Shown: piece by piece, positions 1-9,270 of the stretch | Layout of the letters: each line of letters starts with the position of its first letter | Numbering within the stretch: position 1 is the stretch's first letter | Assembly: GCF_000828475.1 (NCBI RefSeq) | Contig: NZ_AP014648.1 | Location: 3,235,400 to 3,299,399, forward strand | Reading direction: 5' to 3' | Source: Methyloceanibacter caenitepidi | Lineage (GTDB): Bacteria > Pseudomonadota > Alphaproteobacteria > Rhizobiales > Methyloligellaceae | Length of the DNA stretch: 64,000 nt | Notes under the pieces: model-generated | The model's database searches: none | What the model was told of the DNA's origin: nothing | What the model saw: the letters and a program-made list of their open reading frames with translations, nothing else | Position numbers and translations under genes: made by a program

Positions 1-2344
1 ATTCGGTGGCCAGGATCGAGGCGATGCCTTGCGGCTCTTCGGGGACGCCGTCGTTCCGCAGCGTCGGCAGGATCGCCAAATGATCTCTGATCGCCGAGAG
101 CTGGAAGCTGATGGAGCGGGGATTGTACGGATCGAGCATCACCATGTCGCGTACGGGCGCCAGCGCCACGCCGGTCATGTAGCGCGACCGGTAGGTGATC
201 TGCGAGTCGACGAGATCGAGCATGACTTCCAGATCCTCGGCCGTCGCCTCGTCCTCGATGAACGTGCGTGCGATCCGGCAGGTGAGAATGGCTCGTTCGA
301 TCCGCCTGCCGATGTCGAGGAAACGCCACCCCGCATCCCGGTTCATACTCTCCTGGGTCAGACCGGAAAGCGCGGCGAGGCCCTCGAGCGCCTTGTCCGC
401 GGCGTCCAGTACATCCGCCTCGCTCGGCAGCGCATCGAGGCTGGGGAAGTGCGCGTCGATCTGTCGGGATAGCCGCGAGGCGTCGATCGAAATCCGCTCG
501 CGGATGACGGAACTTGCGTTGCGGGCAAGACGGATCCCGGCAAGACCGGAGCCGTAAGCGCTATCGTCGGCGAGAGCGTGGCGGGCAACCTCAAGGGGCG
601 AACTGCCTTTCCGCTCCGGTGCGATTGCGCCCCACGCCACGAGCAGGTGCGTGAGCTTCTCGATCGTCTCCGGGACGTTGCCCGACAGGACATCCATGTC
701 GATGCTGCGGACGCATAGGCACCGGACGACACGTAACGTTGCTTCAGCGCGCTCGAGATAGCGGCCGTACCAATAGAGATTGTCAGCCGCGCGGCTGGGG
801 ATATTGCTGAAGACGCGCTGGATGTGGATGTCCTCGCCCGCCGACAGCAGGGATTCCGGCGCGACCGGCTTGGACGACAACACCCATACGTCGGCGGACT
901 GCACGCCCACGCCCATGCTGATGGCGCGCGCATCCGTGTCGGCGGAAATGCGGCAGAAGCCGCCCGGCATGATCTGCCACCCGTTCTCCGTCGCCGCTGC
1001 GAAGACACGAAGGACGAAGGGACGCGGGACCAGCCTGTCACCCTCCCACACGGGCGTGGTCGACAACTGGACGACCTCCTGACCGACATAGTCCATGCCG
1101 CGCCGTTCGACAGCCTCGCGCAGATCGGCCCGCCCAGCCTCGTCGAGTGTTCCTGGCACCGTCGACAGCTCGCCCTGGAGAAGCGACATCTGGCCGAACA
1201 AGGCGCCGGAGATCGCCATGTCGTCGAAATTGTCGAGGACGTGACGTTTGCTGCGGGGATCGCCGCACCACCACGTGGCGATGTTGGGAAGCGCCAGTTC
1301 CTGATCGATAAGCTTGGAGGCAAGCGACGGCATGATGCTCATAATGGCGCGCGATTCCGCGATGCCGCAGCCCGGCATGTTGGCGACGACCGTGCCGCCA
1401 TGACGCAACGCCGAGATCAAGCCTGGGATGCCGAGCCGAGATTGCCCATTCAACTCAATGGGATCCACATAGTTCGAATCGACGAAGCGCCAGATCGCGT
1501 CCGCGCGTTTGGGCCCCGCGATCGTGCGCACATGCGTCATCGCATCGTGGACCACGAGATCGTCGCCTTCGACCAAAAGAAAGCCGAGATAGCGTGCGAG
1601 ATAGGCCTGCTCGAAATAAGTCTGGCTGTAAGGACCCGGCGTGAGCAAACAGATACGCGGCTCGGCCCCCGGAGCGGCATCGACGAGCGAGGAGCGAAAG
1701 TCGCTAAAGAACGGCGCCAGACGGCACACATTCATGCGGCGATACCCCGTCGGCAACGCGCGCGACATGACAAGCCGGTTCTCCAGGGCGTAACCGAGGC
1801 CCGAGGGCGCCTGGGCGCGGTCGCTCAGAACCCACCAGCGTCCGTCCGGTCCACGACCGAGATCGGCGGCATAGAAGCGCAGCCAGCGCCCGCCAGGCGG
1901 CGACACACCCGCCAAGGGCCGCACGAACTCGCTCGAGCCGGCGATCAGCGCCGCGGGGACGACGCCATCGTGGACCAGTTCCCCCGGACCGTAGACGTCC
2001 GCGAGCATGGATTCGATCAGGCCGGCCCGCTGCGTGATCCCGGCTGCGATCGCGGTCCACTCCTCTTCTTCAATTAGAAGAGGCAGTCGGCTCATCGGCC
2101 AGTTGCGTTCCCGCGCCTCGCCATAGACGCGATACGAGACACCGATGTCTTGGAGGTGCCGGTCCACTGCGGCAAGCGACCGCTCGTCTGTCGACAATTG
2201 CCGGATAAAGTTGAGCCAAGCCGCGCGCGGGCGCCCGTCCGGCCCGATCAGCTCGTCCGGCACGCCGGGAAGCGGCGCGTAGTCGTCATACCAGGCTTGC
2301 TGGGGCGACTCGCCCTCTGCCGTCTTAGGTAAGGTCTGATCCAT
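1..2344 (-). CDS. Circularly permuted ATP-grasp type 2 / alpha-E domain protein (3' end outside window)
   Basis: This frame is open from an ATG at 2344 to the left edge, giving 781 residues and no stop, so the C-terminal tail (probably a few dozen residues) is missing. The first ~470 residues resemble circularly permuted ATP-grasp type 2 (DUF404/407), with the conserved stretch ESMLADVYGPGEL and a later NMPGCGIAES. The remainder resembles the helical alpha-E (DUF403) domain, with SRAADNLYWYGRYLERAEA. ATP-grasp enzymes ligate carboxylates to amines using ATP; these fusions recur beside transglutaminase-like genes and are suspected to make or modify peptides, substrate unknown. The start lies 6 bp after the stop of the upstream transglutaminase gene, so the two are co-transcribed. 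Family confident; role inferred. Confidence 0.85.
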   Translation of the reverse strand, partial: MDQTLPKTAEGESPQQAWYDDYAPLPGVPDELIGPDGRPRAAWLNFIRQLSTDERSLAAVDRHLQDIGVSYRVYGEARERNWPMSRLPLLIEEEEWTAIAAGITQRAGLIESMLADVYGPGELVHDGVVPAALIAGSSEFVRPLAGVSPPGGRWLRFYAADLGRGPDGRWWVLSDRAQAPSGLGYALENRLVMSRALPTGYRRMNVCRLAPFFSDFRSSLVDAAPGAEPRICLLTPGPYSQTYFEQAYLARYLGFLLVEGDDLVVHDAMTHVRTIAGPKRADAIWRFVDSNYVDPIELNGQSRLGIPGLISALRHGGTVVANMPGCGIAESRAIMSIMPSLASKLIDQELALPNIATWWCGDPRSKRHVLDNFDDMAISGALFGQMSLLQGELSTVPGTLDEAGRADLREAVERRGMDYVGQEVVQLSTTPVWEGDRLVPRPFVLRVFAAATENGWQIMPGGFCRISADTDARAISMGVGVQSADVWVLSSKPVAPESLLSAGEDIHIQRVFSNIPSRAADNLYWYGRYLERAEATLRVVRCLCVRSIDMDVLSGNVPETIEKLTHLLVAWGAIAPERKGSSPLEVARHALADDSAYGSGLAGIRLARNASSVIRERISIDASRLSRQIDAHFPSLDALPSEADVLDAADKALEGLAALSGLTQESMNRDAGWRFLDIGRRIERAILTCRIARTFIEDEATAEDLEVMLDLVDSQITYRSRYMTGVALAPVRDMVMLDPYNPRSISFQLSAIRDHLAILPTLRNDGVPEEPQGIASILATE

Positions 2345-2350
2345 CGGTCA

Positions 2351-5300
2351 TTACGAACGCCGAGCACTCCGACGCAGATCGAGCGTCAACGGAAACTCGC
2401 CCGCCGGCTCTTCCGCAGGCAAGTCCACAACGCCGGCAGTATGACCGTGATCTTGGAAGCGCGCCAGACGCCGCGCTTCGGCTTCGTACGAATTCACAGG
2501 GAAGGTATCGTGGCTCCGTCCGCCAGGATGGGCCACATGATAAACGCAACCGCCCAGGGAACGGCCGTTCCAAGAATCCACGAGGTCGAACGTGAGCGGC
2601 GCCTGCACTGGAATGGTCGGATGGAGTCCGGAAATAGGTTGCCAGGCCTTGAAGCGGACACCGCCAACGGCCTCGCCCTTCTCCCCCGTCCCGGTCATGG
2701 GCACGCGCCGCCCATTGCAGGTGATCACATGGCGCTCGGGCACGAGGTGGCTGGCCTTGACTTGGAGGCGCTCCACCGAGGAATCGACAAAACGGCTCGT
2801 GCCAACAGGCGTACTCTCTTCGGCCAGAACATGCCAAGGCTCGAGTGCCTGGCGCAGTTCGAGGCCTACACCCGAATAGTCGACGCGCCCATAGAACGGG
2901 AAGCGGAACTCCCACTGCGCCTTGAACCATTGCGGGTCGAAGCGGTAACCGGCCTGCTCCAGGTCGCCCAGGACACCGAGGAAGTCTTGCCAAACATAAT
3001 GCGGCAGCATGAATCGGTCGTGCAGCGCCGTGCCCCAGCGGACAAATCTGCCCCGCTGCGGCTCTTTCCAAAACATCGAAATCAATGCGCGAATGAGCAG
3101 CTGCTGCGCCAAGCTCATGCGGGCGTCGGGCGGCATCTCAAACGAGCGGAACTCCACGAGGCCAAGCCGGCCGGTCGCACTGTCGGGCGAGTAGAGCTTG
3201 TCGATGCAGATTTCCGCACGATGGGTGTTGCCTGTGACATCAGCCAGCACGTTGCGGAACAGCCGGTCGGTCAGCCACGGCTGGACATGCGCTTCGCCGT
3301 CGGGCATCAGCTCGAGCGCGATTTCGAGTTCGTAGAGGCCGTCGTGGCGCGCCTCGTCCATGCGCGGCGCTTGGCTGGTCGGCCCAATGAAGAGCCCCGA
3401 AAACAGATAGGACAGCGAGGGATGACGCTGCCAGTAGAGCACGAGGCTACGCAGCAGATCCGGCCGGCGCAAAAACGGTGAATCGTCTGGCGTGGCGCCG
3501 CCAATGACCACGTGATTGCCGCCGCCCGTGCCCACATGGCGGCCATCGATCATGTATTTGTCGGTCCCAAGTCGTGTCTGCCGCGCGACCTCATATAGAT
3601 CCGTCGTGATCTCCACCGCCTCCCGCCAACCTGAAGCTGGATGCACGTTCACCTCGATCACACCGGGATCCGGCGTGACCTTGATGACATTCAACCGAGG
3701 ATCGTCAGGGGGCGCATAACCTTCGATCTGCACACTCACGCCTATCGCCTTGGCGCTTTGCTCGACCGCCGTGAGCAGTTCGAGGTAATCCTCGAGGCGC
3801 TCAACCGGCGGCATAAACACCCTCAAAACACCGTCGCGCGGCTCGATAGTCACCGCCGTCCGTACAGCGTTGCGATTCTTTTCCTGCTCGGTCTTCTTCT
3901 GGCGCTCGGTCCCTCTTGTTGGCGAGGCCTTTGCCGCAGGAAGGACGTCTTCTATCTGCTCGCGGCTCGGCAGCGGGTCGCGGGGAATACTGGGGTCTTC
4001 AGGGTAGATATACGGGTAATCCTCTTCCGGAATGAAAGGAAGGGACGCGAGCGGCAGCCTGAAACCAGCCGCGCTGTCACCCGGCATCAAAAACAGCCTG
4101 CCGCGCCGAAACGTCCAGTGCTCGCTTCGCCAACGAGCGTCGCTTGCCTTCGATTGCCAGCGCTGGATGGGCAGTACGAATCCGGCCGGCTCCGACAGGC
4201 CGCCCTCGAGAAGGCGAACCATGCGGGCACGCATTTCCGGATTGTCTAGCTCGGGATCGGTGGGATCAATATTCTCCGGTAGTTCTGCCTCTTTGGCAGC
4301 CCAGTAGACCGGATCCTCGAAAGCGGGCAGCGTGTATTCCGCACCAACGCCAACGCGCTCCGCTAGGTCCTCTGCCAACGCTTTCGCCTCGGCAATCAAG
4401 GCCTTCGCTTCGTCTTTTGTTCGGACAGTCTCTTCTGGCTGGCGTTCCTGGGCGAGCAGGGACATGTCTCCCCAAATTGGTTCACCGTCTTTGCGCCAGT
4501 ACAGGGCAAATGCCCAGCGCGGAAGAACCTCTCCCGGATACCATTTGCCTTGCCCGTAGTGCAGAAACCCATTCGGTGCGAAACGCTTCCGCAGCTTGCG
4601 CATCAGCGTGTCCGCCAGCCCCCGCTTGGTTGGCCCCACGGCGGACGTGTTCCATTCGGCACTTTCGAAATCGTCGATGGAGACGAATGTCGGCTCGCCG
4701 CCCATGGTCAGCCGGACGTCGTTAGCCACGAGGTCCCGGTCGACGGCTTCACCGAGCGCGTCCAGCTTTTCCCAGGCCTCGTCGGAAAACGGCTTCGTCA
4801 CGCGGGGCGCTTCGTGGATGCGGTCCACGCGCATCTCGAAGGCAAAATTGGCACTCGCCGCGTCGACCGTCCCCGTGATGGGCGCCGCCGACTGATAGTG
4901 AGGCGCCGCGGCAAGCGGGATATGCCCCTCGCCGCACAGCAGGCCCGACGTCGCATCGAAACCGACCCAGCCTGCGCCCGGGATATAGATCTCGGCCCAG
5001 GCATGGAGGTCGCAGAAATCCTTGTCGGTGCCCATCGGTCCTTCGATGGGGTCGACGTCCGCCTTCAGCTGGATCAGATAGCCGGACACGAAACGCGCCG
5101 CGAGCCCGAGATGCCGGGCAATGTTCACGAGCAGCCAGGCGGAGTCCCGGCAGGACCCCGACCCGAGTGCCAGCGTCTCCTCCGGGGTTTGCACGCCCGC
5201 CTCCATCCGGATGACGTAGCGGATGCGCCGCTGCAGTTCGTGGTTCAGGTCGACGAGGAAGAAGACGGTGCGTTCGGCGTCTGTCGGAAGCTCCTTCAGG

Positions 5301-5689
5301 AACGCCGCAACCCGCGGCCCCGGCTGGGCGTCGGACAGATAGGCCGCGAGGTCCATCCGCAACTCTTGCGGATAGGCGAACGGATACGCCTCCGCATAGG
5401 ACTCCACGAAGAAATCGAAGGGATTGACGGTCGAGAGGTTGGCGGTGAGGTTGACCTCGACGCTGAACTCCGTCGTCTTTTCCGGAAAAACCAACCGTGC
5501 CAACCAGTTGCCGTGCGGGTCCTGCTGCCAGTTGATGAAGTGCTGGCGCGGCGTCACGGACAACGAATAGCTGCGAATCTGCGTCCGGCTGTGTGCCGCG
5601 GGCCTCAGGCGGATCACCTGGGGCCCAAGGCCTACCGGACGGTCATACTGATAGGACGTAAGGTGGTGGAGGGACGTGAGTATCGCCAT
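2351..5689 (-). CDS. Transglutaminase-like protein with C-terminal DUF2126 (1112 aa)
   Basis: The N-terminal ~300 residues form a transglutaminase-like cysteine peptidase domain with a complete catalytic triad: Cys180 in [10 protein letters not shown], His229 in [13 protein letters not shown] and Asp245 in GFDATSG. A bacterial transglutaminase N-terminal beta domain precedes it (residues ~1-95). The rest (~310-1112) is DUF2126, which in other bacteria is nearly always fused or adjacent to this domain. No signal peptide or membrane segment is visible, so it is probably cytoplasmic. It is followed at 6 bp by the ATP-grasp/alpha-E gene. Known clusters of this type are thought to build and cleave a peptide or amide, but no substrate is established. 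The length of about 1100 residues is normal for the fusion. Confidence 0.9.
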   Translation of the reverse strand: MAILTSLHHLTSYQYDRPVGLGPQVIRLRPAAHSRTQIRSYSLSVTPRQHFINWQQDPHGNWLARLVFPEKTTEFSVEVNLTANLSTVNPFDFFVESYAEAYPFAYPQELRMDLAAYLSDAQPGPRVAAFLKELPTDAERTVFFLVDLNHELQRRIRYVIRMEAGVQTPEETLALGSGSCRDSAWLLVNIARHLGLAARFVSGYLIQLKADVDPIEGPMGTDKDFCDLHAWAEIYIPGAGWVGFDATSGLLCGEGHIPLAAAPHYQSAAPITGTVDAASANFAFEMRVDRIHEAPRVTKPFSDEAWEKLDALGEAVDRDLVANDVRLTMGGEPTFVSIDDFESAEWNTSAVGPTKRGLADTLMRKLRKRFAPNGFLHYGQGKWYPGEVLPRWAFALYWRKDGEPIWGDMSLLAQERQPEETVRTKDEAKALIAEAKALAEDLAERVGVGAEYTLPAFEDPVYWAAKEAELPENIDPTDPELDNPEMRARMVRLLEGGLSEPAGFVLPIQRWQSKASDARWRSEHWTFRRGRLFLMPGDSAAGFRLPLASLPFIPEEDYPYIYPEDPSIPRDPLPSREQIEDVLPAAKASPTRGTERQKKTEQEKNRNAVRTAVTIEPRDGVLRVFMPPVERLEDYLELLTAVEQSAKAIGVSVQIEGYAPPDDPRLNVIKVTPDPGVIEVNVHPASGWREAVEITTDLYEVARQTRLGTDKYMIDGRHVGTGGGNHVVIGGATPDDSPFLRRPDLLRSLVLYWQRHPSLSYLFSGLFIGPTSQAPRMDEARHDGLYELEIALELMPDGEAHVQPWLTDRLFRNVLADVTGNTHRAEICIDKLYSPDSATGRLGLVEFRSFEMPPDARMSLAQQLLIRALISMFWKEPQRGRFVRWGTALHDRFMLPHYVWQDFLGVLGDLEQAGYRFDPQWFKAQWEFRFPFYGRVDYSGVGLELRQALEPWHVLAEESTPVGTSRFVDSSVERLQVKASHLVPERHVITCNGRRVPMTGTGEKGEAVGGVRFKAWQPISGLHPTIPVQAPLTFDLVDSWNGRSLGGCVYHVAHPGGRSHDTFPVNSYEAEARRLARFQDHGHTAGVVDLPAEEPAGEFPLTLDLRRSARRS

Positions 5690-5930
5690 TCAGCCCAGTT
5701 CCGTGGCGCCGCAACCGCAGGAGTTCGCTTCTTTATTAGTTCCCTGCCGATCACCATAGCAAACTCGGCCGCAGCGCCATGCCTGTATTTGTCGCAGGGA
5801 CCGCATGGAAACTAGCCAAGCAGGCGGAGCATGCAAGGGGCGGCGGTTTCCGTTGTGTCGGACCCCCTATCCGCTGCCGCCGGCAGATGGGGCGCTCCCC
5901 AGTATCGAGCGGCGAAACAGGCGATGTGGA

Positions 5931-6293
5931 TTACAGATCCACCAACACGTCGAATCCGCCGAAGATCATCCGTTTCCCGTCGAAAGGTGGCTCTGCTAAA
6001 GTGCCGGCCGCCATGCCGTCCCGCATCTCGCTCATGACCTTGGGCATTCCTTCGTCTTGCGCAGCCTCGGACTCCCACTCGGCGAAGCCGAAGACGACCG
6101 TTTCATCGGGCTCGCATTTCACGGCCAGCGGAAATGACGTCAGCTTCCCGGAAGGAATGTCGGCGCCCCAGCATTCAACGCAGCGGACCGCGCCGTGTTT
6201 CTTGAAGATCTTTGTGGCTTCCTCGACATGGGTGGCATAGGCGTCCTTGTCCGCGGACGGAACGGCGGCAACATACGCAACGACATAAGGCAT
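5931..6293 (-). CDS. DUF1428 family protein (120 aa)
   Basis: A small soluble protein beginning MPYVVAYVAAVP and containing the family-typical ECWGADIPSGK and FGFAEWESEAAQDEGM segments, which mark DUF1428 (YbaA-like, dimeric alpha/beta-barrel fold). No catalytic function is established for the family. It lies 11 bp downstream of the SRPBCC-VOC fusion gene on the same strand and is probably co-transcribed with it. In many proteobacteria DUF1428, SRPBCC/AHSA1, VOC and ArsR genes cluster together, as here. Full length; family call confident, function unknown. Confidence 0.85.
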   Translation of the reverse strand: MPYVVAYVAAVPSADKDAYATHVEEATKIFKKHGAVRCVECWGADIPSGKLTSFPLAVKCEPDETVVFGFAEWESEAAQDEGMPKVMSEMRDGMAAGTLAEPPFDGKRMIFGGFDVLVDL

Positions 6294-6304
6294 TGGATTT
6301 CTCC

Positions 6305-7282
6305 CTATTGTCCCGCCGCCGCGGCCTCGAGCGCGGCGACATCGATTTTGGTCATCTGCATCATCGCAGCTTGCGCACGGCCTGCCGCCGCGGCATCGGG
6401 ATGACCGAGCAGGCGTGGGAGCGCTTCAGGGATGACTTGCCAGGAAACACCGAACCGGTCGACCAGCCAGCCGCATTTGCTTTCCTCGCCACCCCCTTCG
6501 ATGAGCTTCGACCACAACCGGTCGGTCTCCCCCTGGCTTTTCGTCAGAACACTGATCGATGCGGCTGGCGAAAGTTTATGATACGGACCGCCGGTGAGGA
6601 TCATCATTGGCGCGCCGGCAAGCGTGAACTCGACGACCATCGGATCGTCCGGCTGCCCATGCGAATAGATGCCGTCGATCTCACTGTCCGGCAGTAGCGA
6701 CACGTAGAACTCTGCTGCTTCCTGCCCGCCGCTCTCGAACCAGAAACACGTCCGAACCTTCGATTTGAAGGTCATTGGCAAGGGCGCAGCGCCGGTCCCG
6801 TTTGCGAGAGATCGCGCCAACTCTTCGAGCTGCGCCGCCGCCGCGGACCACCCCCTCTGAAAGCCCATCTCGAGATGAGCCTGTTTGTCGGCGGCTTTGC
6901 TGTGGCGCGCTCCCCAGACCATCGTCGTTCGCTGGCCAGGCGCATCCGACAATGCCACATAGCCCGTCATGAATGACGACTCGCGAGGCACGAAACCTTC
7001 GGAGTAGGCGTCCGTGAAGGTCAGACGCTTTCCGCTGACGATCTCCAGCCAGATCCCCGTGTTGTCCATTCGCGTGCCGTCCGGCCCCACCATGACGGTG
7101 TTCATTCGGCCGCCGGGCCGAAGATCGAAATCGGCCTCCGACACCTGCCACGGTTTCGGGCAGAACCATTGCTTGAGGAGATCCGGTTCCGTCCAGCAGC
7201 GCCAAACCGCACTGCGGGGAGCGTCGAGATCACATTGAATCTCGAGCGAGAGCCCCTCTTCCCGGAATTCTGTGTCCGCCAT
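6305..7282 (-). CDS. SRPBCC (AHSA1-like) / VOC fusion protein (325 aa)
   Basis: Residues ~8-160 form a START/SRPBCC AHSA1-type ligand-binding domain (AVWRCWTEPDLLKQWFCP, DNTGIWLEIV). Residues ~170-300 form a glyoxalase/PhnB-type VOC domain of the 3-demethylubiquinone-methyltransferase-like kind (CFWFESGGQEAAEFYVSLLP ... DRFGVSWQVIPE). These domains are usually separate neighbouring genes, so the single reading frame is a natural fusion. The ATG at 7282 is chosen because it follows a GAGAGAGG Shine-Dalgarno; the frame stays open upstream but runs into the divergent arsR promoter region. It is co-directional with DUF1428 and divergent from the ArsR gene 104 bp away, which may control it. Ligand unknown. 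Confidence 0.85.
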   Translation of the reverse strand: MADTEFREEGLSLEIQCDLDAPRSAVWRCWTEPDLLKQWFCPKPWQVSEADFDLRPGGRMNTVMVGPDGTRMDNTGIWLEIVSGKRLTFTDAYSEGFVPRESSFMTGYVALSDAPGQRTTMVWGARHSKAADKQAHLEMGFQRGWSAAAAQLEELARSLANGTGAAPLPMTFKSKVRTCFWFESGGQEAAEFYVSLLPDSEIDGIYSHGQPDDPMVVEFTLAGAPMMILTGGPYHKLSPAASISVLTKSQGETDRLWSKLIEGGGEESKCGWLVDRFGVSWQVIPEALPRLLGHPDAAAAGRAQAAMMQMTKIDVAALEAAAAGQ

Positions 7283-7386
7283 TGACGACCTCTCTCGATA
7301 ATTGCGCGATCGGACCTGCCCGATGCGTTCTTGAACTTTCGGGGCGCACGGTATAGAAATACAATCATATGAGCAATAGGTGATAA

Positions 7387-7698
7387 ATGCTGGACGCAAC
7401 GTTTGCCGCTTTGTCGGATCCCACGAGACGCGCAATCGTCGGATATCTCAGGAATGAGGACATGTCCGTCGGTCAAGTGGTCGAAAAATTCGAGCTGACC
7501 CAATCGGCGATTTCACGTCATTTGGACGTTCTGGAGAATGCCCGTCTCATCAAGCGCAAGCGTGTGGGACAGCGGCGGGTCTGCTCGTTGTCGGCCATGC
7601 CGCTACGCGAACTCAGCGATTGGCTGGAGGCATATCGCATATTCTGGAATGACTCCTTGGAGCGCCTGGACCAAACGATTGCAGGGAAGAAGCAATGA
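7387..7698 (+). CDS. ArsR-family winged-helix regulator (103 aa)
   Basis: A minimal ArsR/SmtB-type repressor. FAALSDPTRRAIVGYLRNED is the classic N-terminal helix pair, and QSAISRHLDVLENARLIKRK is the recognition helix plus wing. There is no CxC metal-sensing motif, so it is not an obvious metal sensor; members of this subclass commonly sit in front of AHSA1/SRPBCC genes. Its TGA overlaps the ATG of the next gene by 4 bp (ATGA), so the two are translationally coupled. The 104-bp divergent spacer towards the SRPBCC-VOC gene is the likely operator region. Confidence 0.9.
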   Translation: MLDATFAALSDPTRRAIVGYLRNEDMSVGQVVEKFELTQSAISRHLDVLENARLIKRKRVGQRRVCSLSAMPLRELSDWLEAYRIFWNDSLERLDQTIAGKKQ

Positions 7699-8159
7699 CC
7701 GCAGTGACTGAAGACGTTTTGGAAATCCGCCGCGTCATCGACGCCTCACCCGATGCAGTGTTCGATGCCTGGACCACACCGGAGCTTGTCGAAGCGTGGT
7801 GGGGGCCTCATGGCTACCGGACCAGGGTGATCGAGCTTGATGCGGTTGTCGGCGGCCATTTTGCATTCCAGATGACGGCTCCGTCCGGCGCTTCGTGTCC
7901 TATGAGCGGCACGTACACAAAAGTCGAGCGGCCCCGCCGTCTGGCCTTTGAGGTCGCCGAGCATTGTATCGCGGACGTACCCGACGACGTCCGCGAACCC
8001 TCAGGTCCTTCCCAAGTCGAAATCAGGTTCGAAGCCAATGGCGAGACGACCGAGATCGTCCTGCGGCAGAAGGGCCTCGCAGCCGACTATCGCATGCTCG
8101 CGAATGGCGGCTGGTCCCAGAGCTTGGAGCGGGCAGACGAAGTATTGCGGCGCGCCTAA
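7695..8159 (+). CDS. SRPBCC / AHSA1-domain protein (154 aa)
   Basis: A single START-like AHSA1 domain. IDASPDAVFDAWTTPELVEAWWGPHG is the family's N-terminal signature and MLANGGWSQSLERADEVL its C-terminal helix. Such proteins bind hydrophobic ligands in a helix-grip pocket; the ligand cannot be read from sequence. It overlaps arsR by 4 bp. Its N-terminal half is related to the first domain of the divergently transcribed SRPBCC-VOC fusion, so the cluster holds two diverged AHSA1 domains around one ArsR regulator. Confidence 0.85.
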   Translation: MTAVTEDVLEIRRVIDASPDAVFDAWTTPELVEAWWGPHGYRTRVIELDAVVGGHFAFQMTAPSGASCPMSGTYTKVERPRRLAFEVAEHCIADVPDDVREPSGPSQVEIRFEANGETTEIVLRQKGLAADYRMLANGGWSQSLERADEVLRRA

Positions 8160-8275
8160 CCGCAAGTTCTGCGCCCTCCCCGCACCAACCGCAGCCATGC
8201 TAGAGTGCCGCGGCTGACGGGAGCGCTGCCGCGCGGCGCGCTGTCAGCTCGGATTCCATACGAGGGCTGCCTTCG

Positions 8276-9205
8276 ATGCCACTCCTAGACGACGCCACGT
8301 GCCAACTGCTTCACGTGGCCTTCGACGACCTGCCGTCCGAGTACAAGGCGCGCGCCTACGGCGTCGACTATGCGCGTCTATGCCTTCTCGGTGGCGGAGA
8401 ACTCTTCCTGACCCGCTACGGCTGGGGGCTTTCCAAGCGCGCCCTGCCCAAGGCCTGGTTCATCGATCAGCGCTATGAAGAGACCGGCAAAAAGCTCGAC
8501 GGGACTGGAACCGTATACCGTGTGCCGATCGTCGTTCCTGTGGGCGCCACGAAGGATGTCGTCGTCAAGTTTTCGCGGGTCGCTCAGGACGTTCCCATCT
8601 TCGTGGACAAGCCCGTTGCGGAACTCGTCCCCCGTTCGGTTATCGACAATGCGTGTTTCAACGATCCGTTCGAGGAGTTCGGATTGTTGACGGAATTGCG
8701 CCGCGGTCCTTTCAGTCCGGACCGTCCACCCATCAAGACGAAACGGCCCCTCGCCATCTACAGTCCGCCGCGCGAGTACAAGCTCTGGCAACTCGGCCGC
8801 AAAGAAGGACTGTTCTCCCAACACGTCGCGCGGCTGAGGGCGGACCAGGAAAAGAACGGCACCGGCGTGCCGGTGACACTTCACCTGAGGCGCGACTACA
8901 TCATGTTCTTTCAATGGGTCAAAGGTCTGGATGCAGTAGAGCTCTACAACGATGGTTTCCTGACGGCAGAGGATCTGCAAAACCTCTACAACAAGTCCAA
9001 CCTTGATCTGCGGGCCCACAACCTTGTCGTCCTCGACCACAAGCCGCGCCATTTGATTTTGCGCCCGCTCCGAAACGGAATCGAACTGCTCGCCCGGGAT
9101 GGCACGTTCGACTATGCGCTTATCGATTTCGAATTGTTGAAGCACGTCCCGACAGACTTGCCGGACAAGGCATCCACGAAGGAACTGGCTAGCGCCGGCG
9201 CTTGA
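8276..9205 (+). CDS. Unrecognised protein with protein-kinase-like motifs (309 aa)
   Basis: I do not recognise the family. The order of motifs resembles a divergent protein-kinase/aminoglycoside-kinase fold: DVVVKFSR (Lys98, like the beta-3 ATP-binding lysine); TELRR (Glu140, possible alpha-C glutamate); a hydrophobic hinge-like MFFQWVKGLDA (~210-220); SNLDLRAHNLVVLDHKP with Asp244 and Asn249 at the D-x4-N catalytic-loop spacing; and ALIDFELL with Asp284 in a DFE metal-binding position. The spacing of ~40 residues from catalytic loop to DFE is longer than in classical kinases, and no clear glycine-rich loop is visible. It stands alone between the SRPBCC gene and a convergent LOG-family gene. 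The start at 8276 is the first ATG after a GC-rich stem-loop region. Kinase activity is inference only. Confidence 0.6.
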   Translation: MPLLDDATCQLLHVAFDDLPSEYKARAYGVDYARLCLLGGGELFLTRYGWGLSKRALPKAWFIDQRYEETGKKLDGTGTVYRVPIVVPVGATKDVVVKFSRVAQDVPIFVDKPVAELVPRSVIDNACFNDPFEEFGLLTELRRGPFSPDRPPIKTKRPLAIYSPPREYKLWQLGRKEGLFSQHVARLRADQEKNGTGVPVTLHLRRDYIMFFQWVKGLDAVELYNDGFLTAEDLQNLYNKSNLDLRAHNLVVLDHKPRHLILRPLRNGIELLARDGTFDYALIDFELLKHVPTDLPDKASTKELASAGA

Positions 9206-9270
9206 TCGGCAGCCAGATTGCTGACCGAGATGTCGGCCTGCAGGCGTCGCCGGGCCGCCGTCAATCTGAC

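Noticed and set aside
358-1323. Second minus-strand frame inside the ATP-grasp/alpha-E gene
   Set aside because: Ser/Arg-rich composition and no motif; the alternative frame of the same strand carries the conserved protein.
824-2077. Long plus-strand open frame (417 codons) opposite the ATP-grasp gene
   Set aside because: It is antisense to a clearly homologous protein, arginine-rich, has no recognisable domain, and is typical of high-GC shadow frames.
4550-5815. Plus-strand open frame (421 codons) opposite the transglutaminase domain
   Set aside because: Lies over the catalytic triad region of the minus-strand gene and has no motifs; shadow frame.
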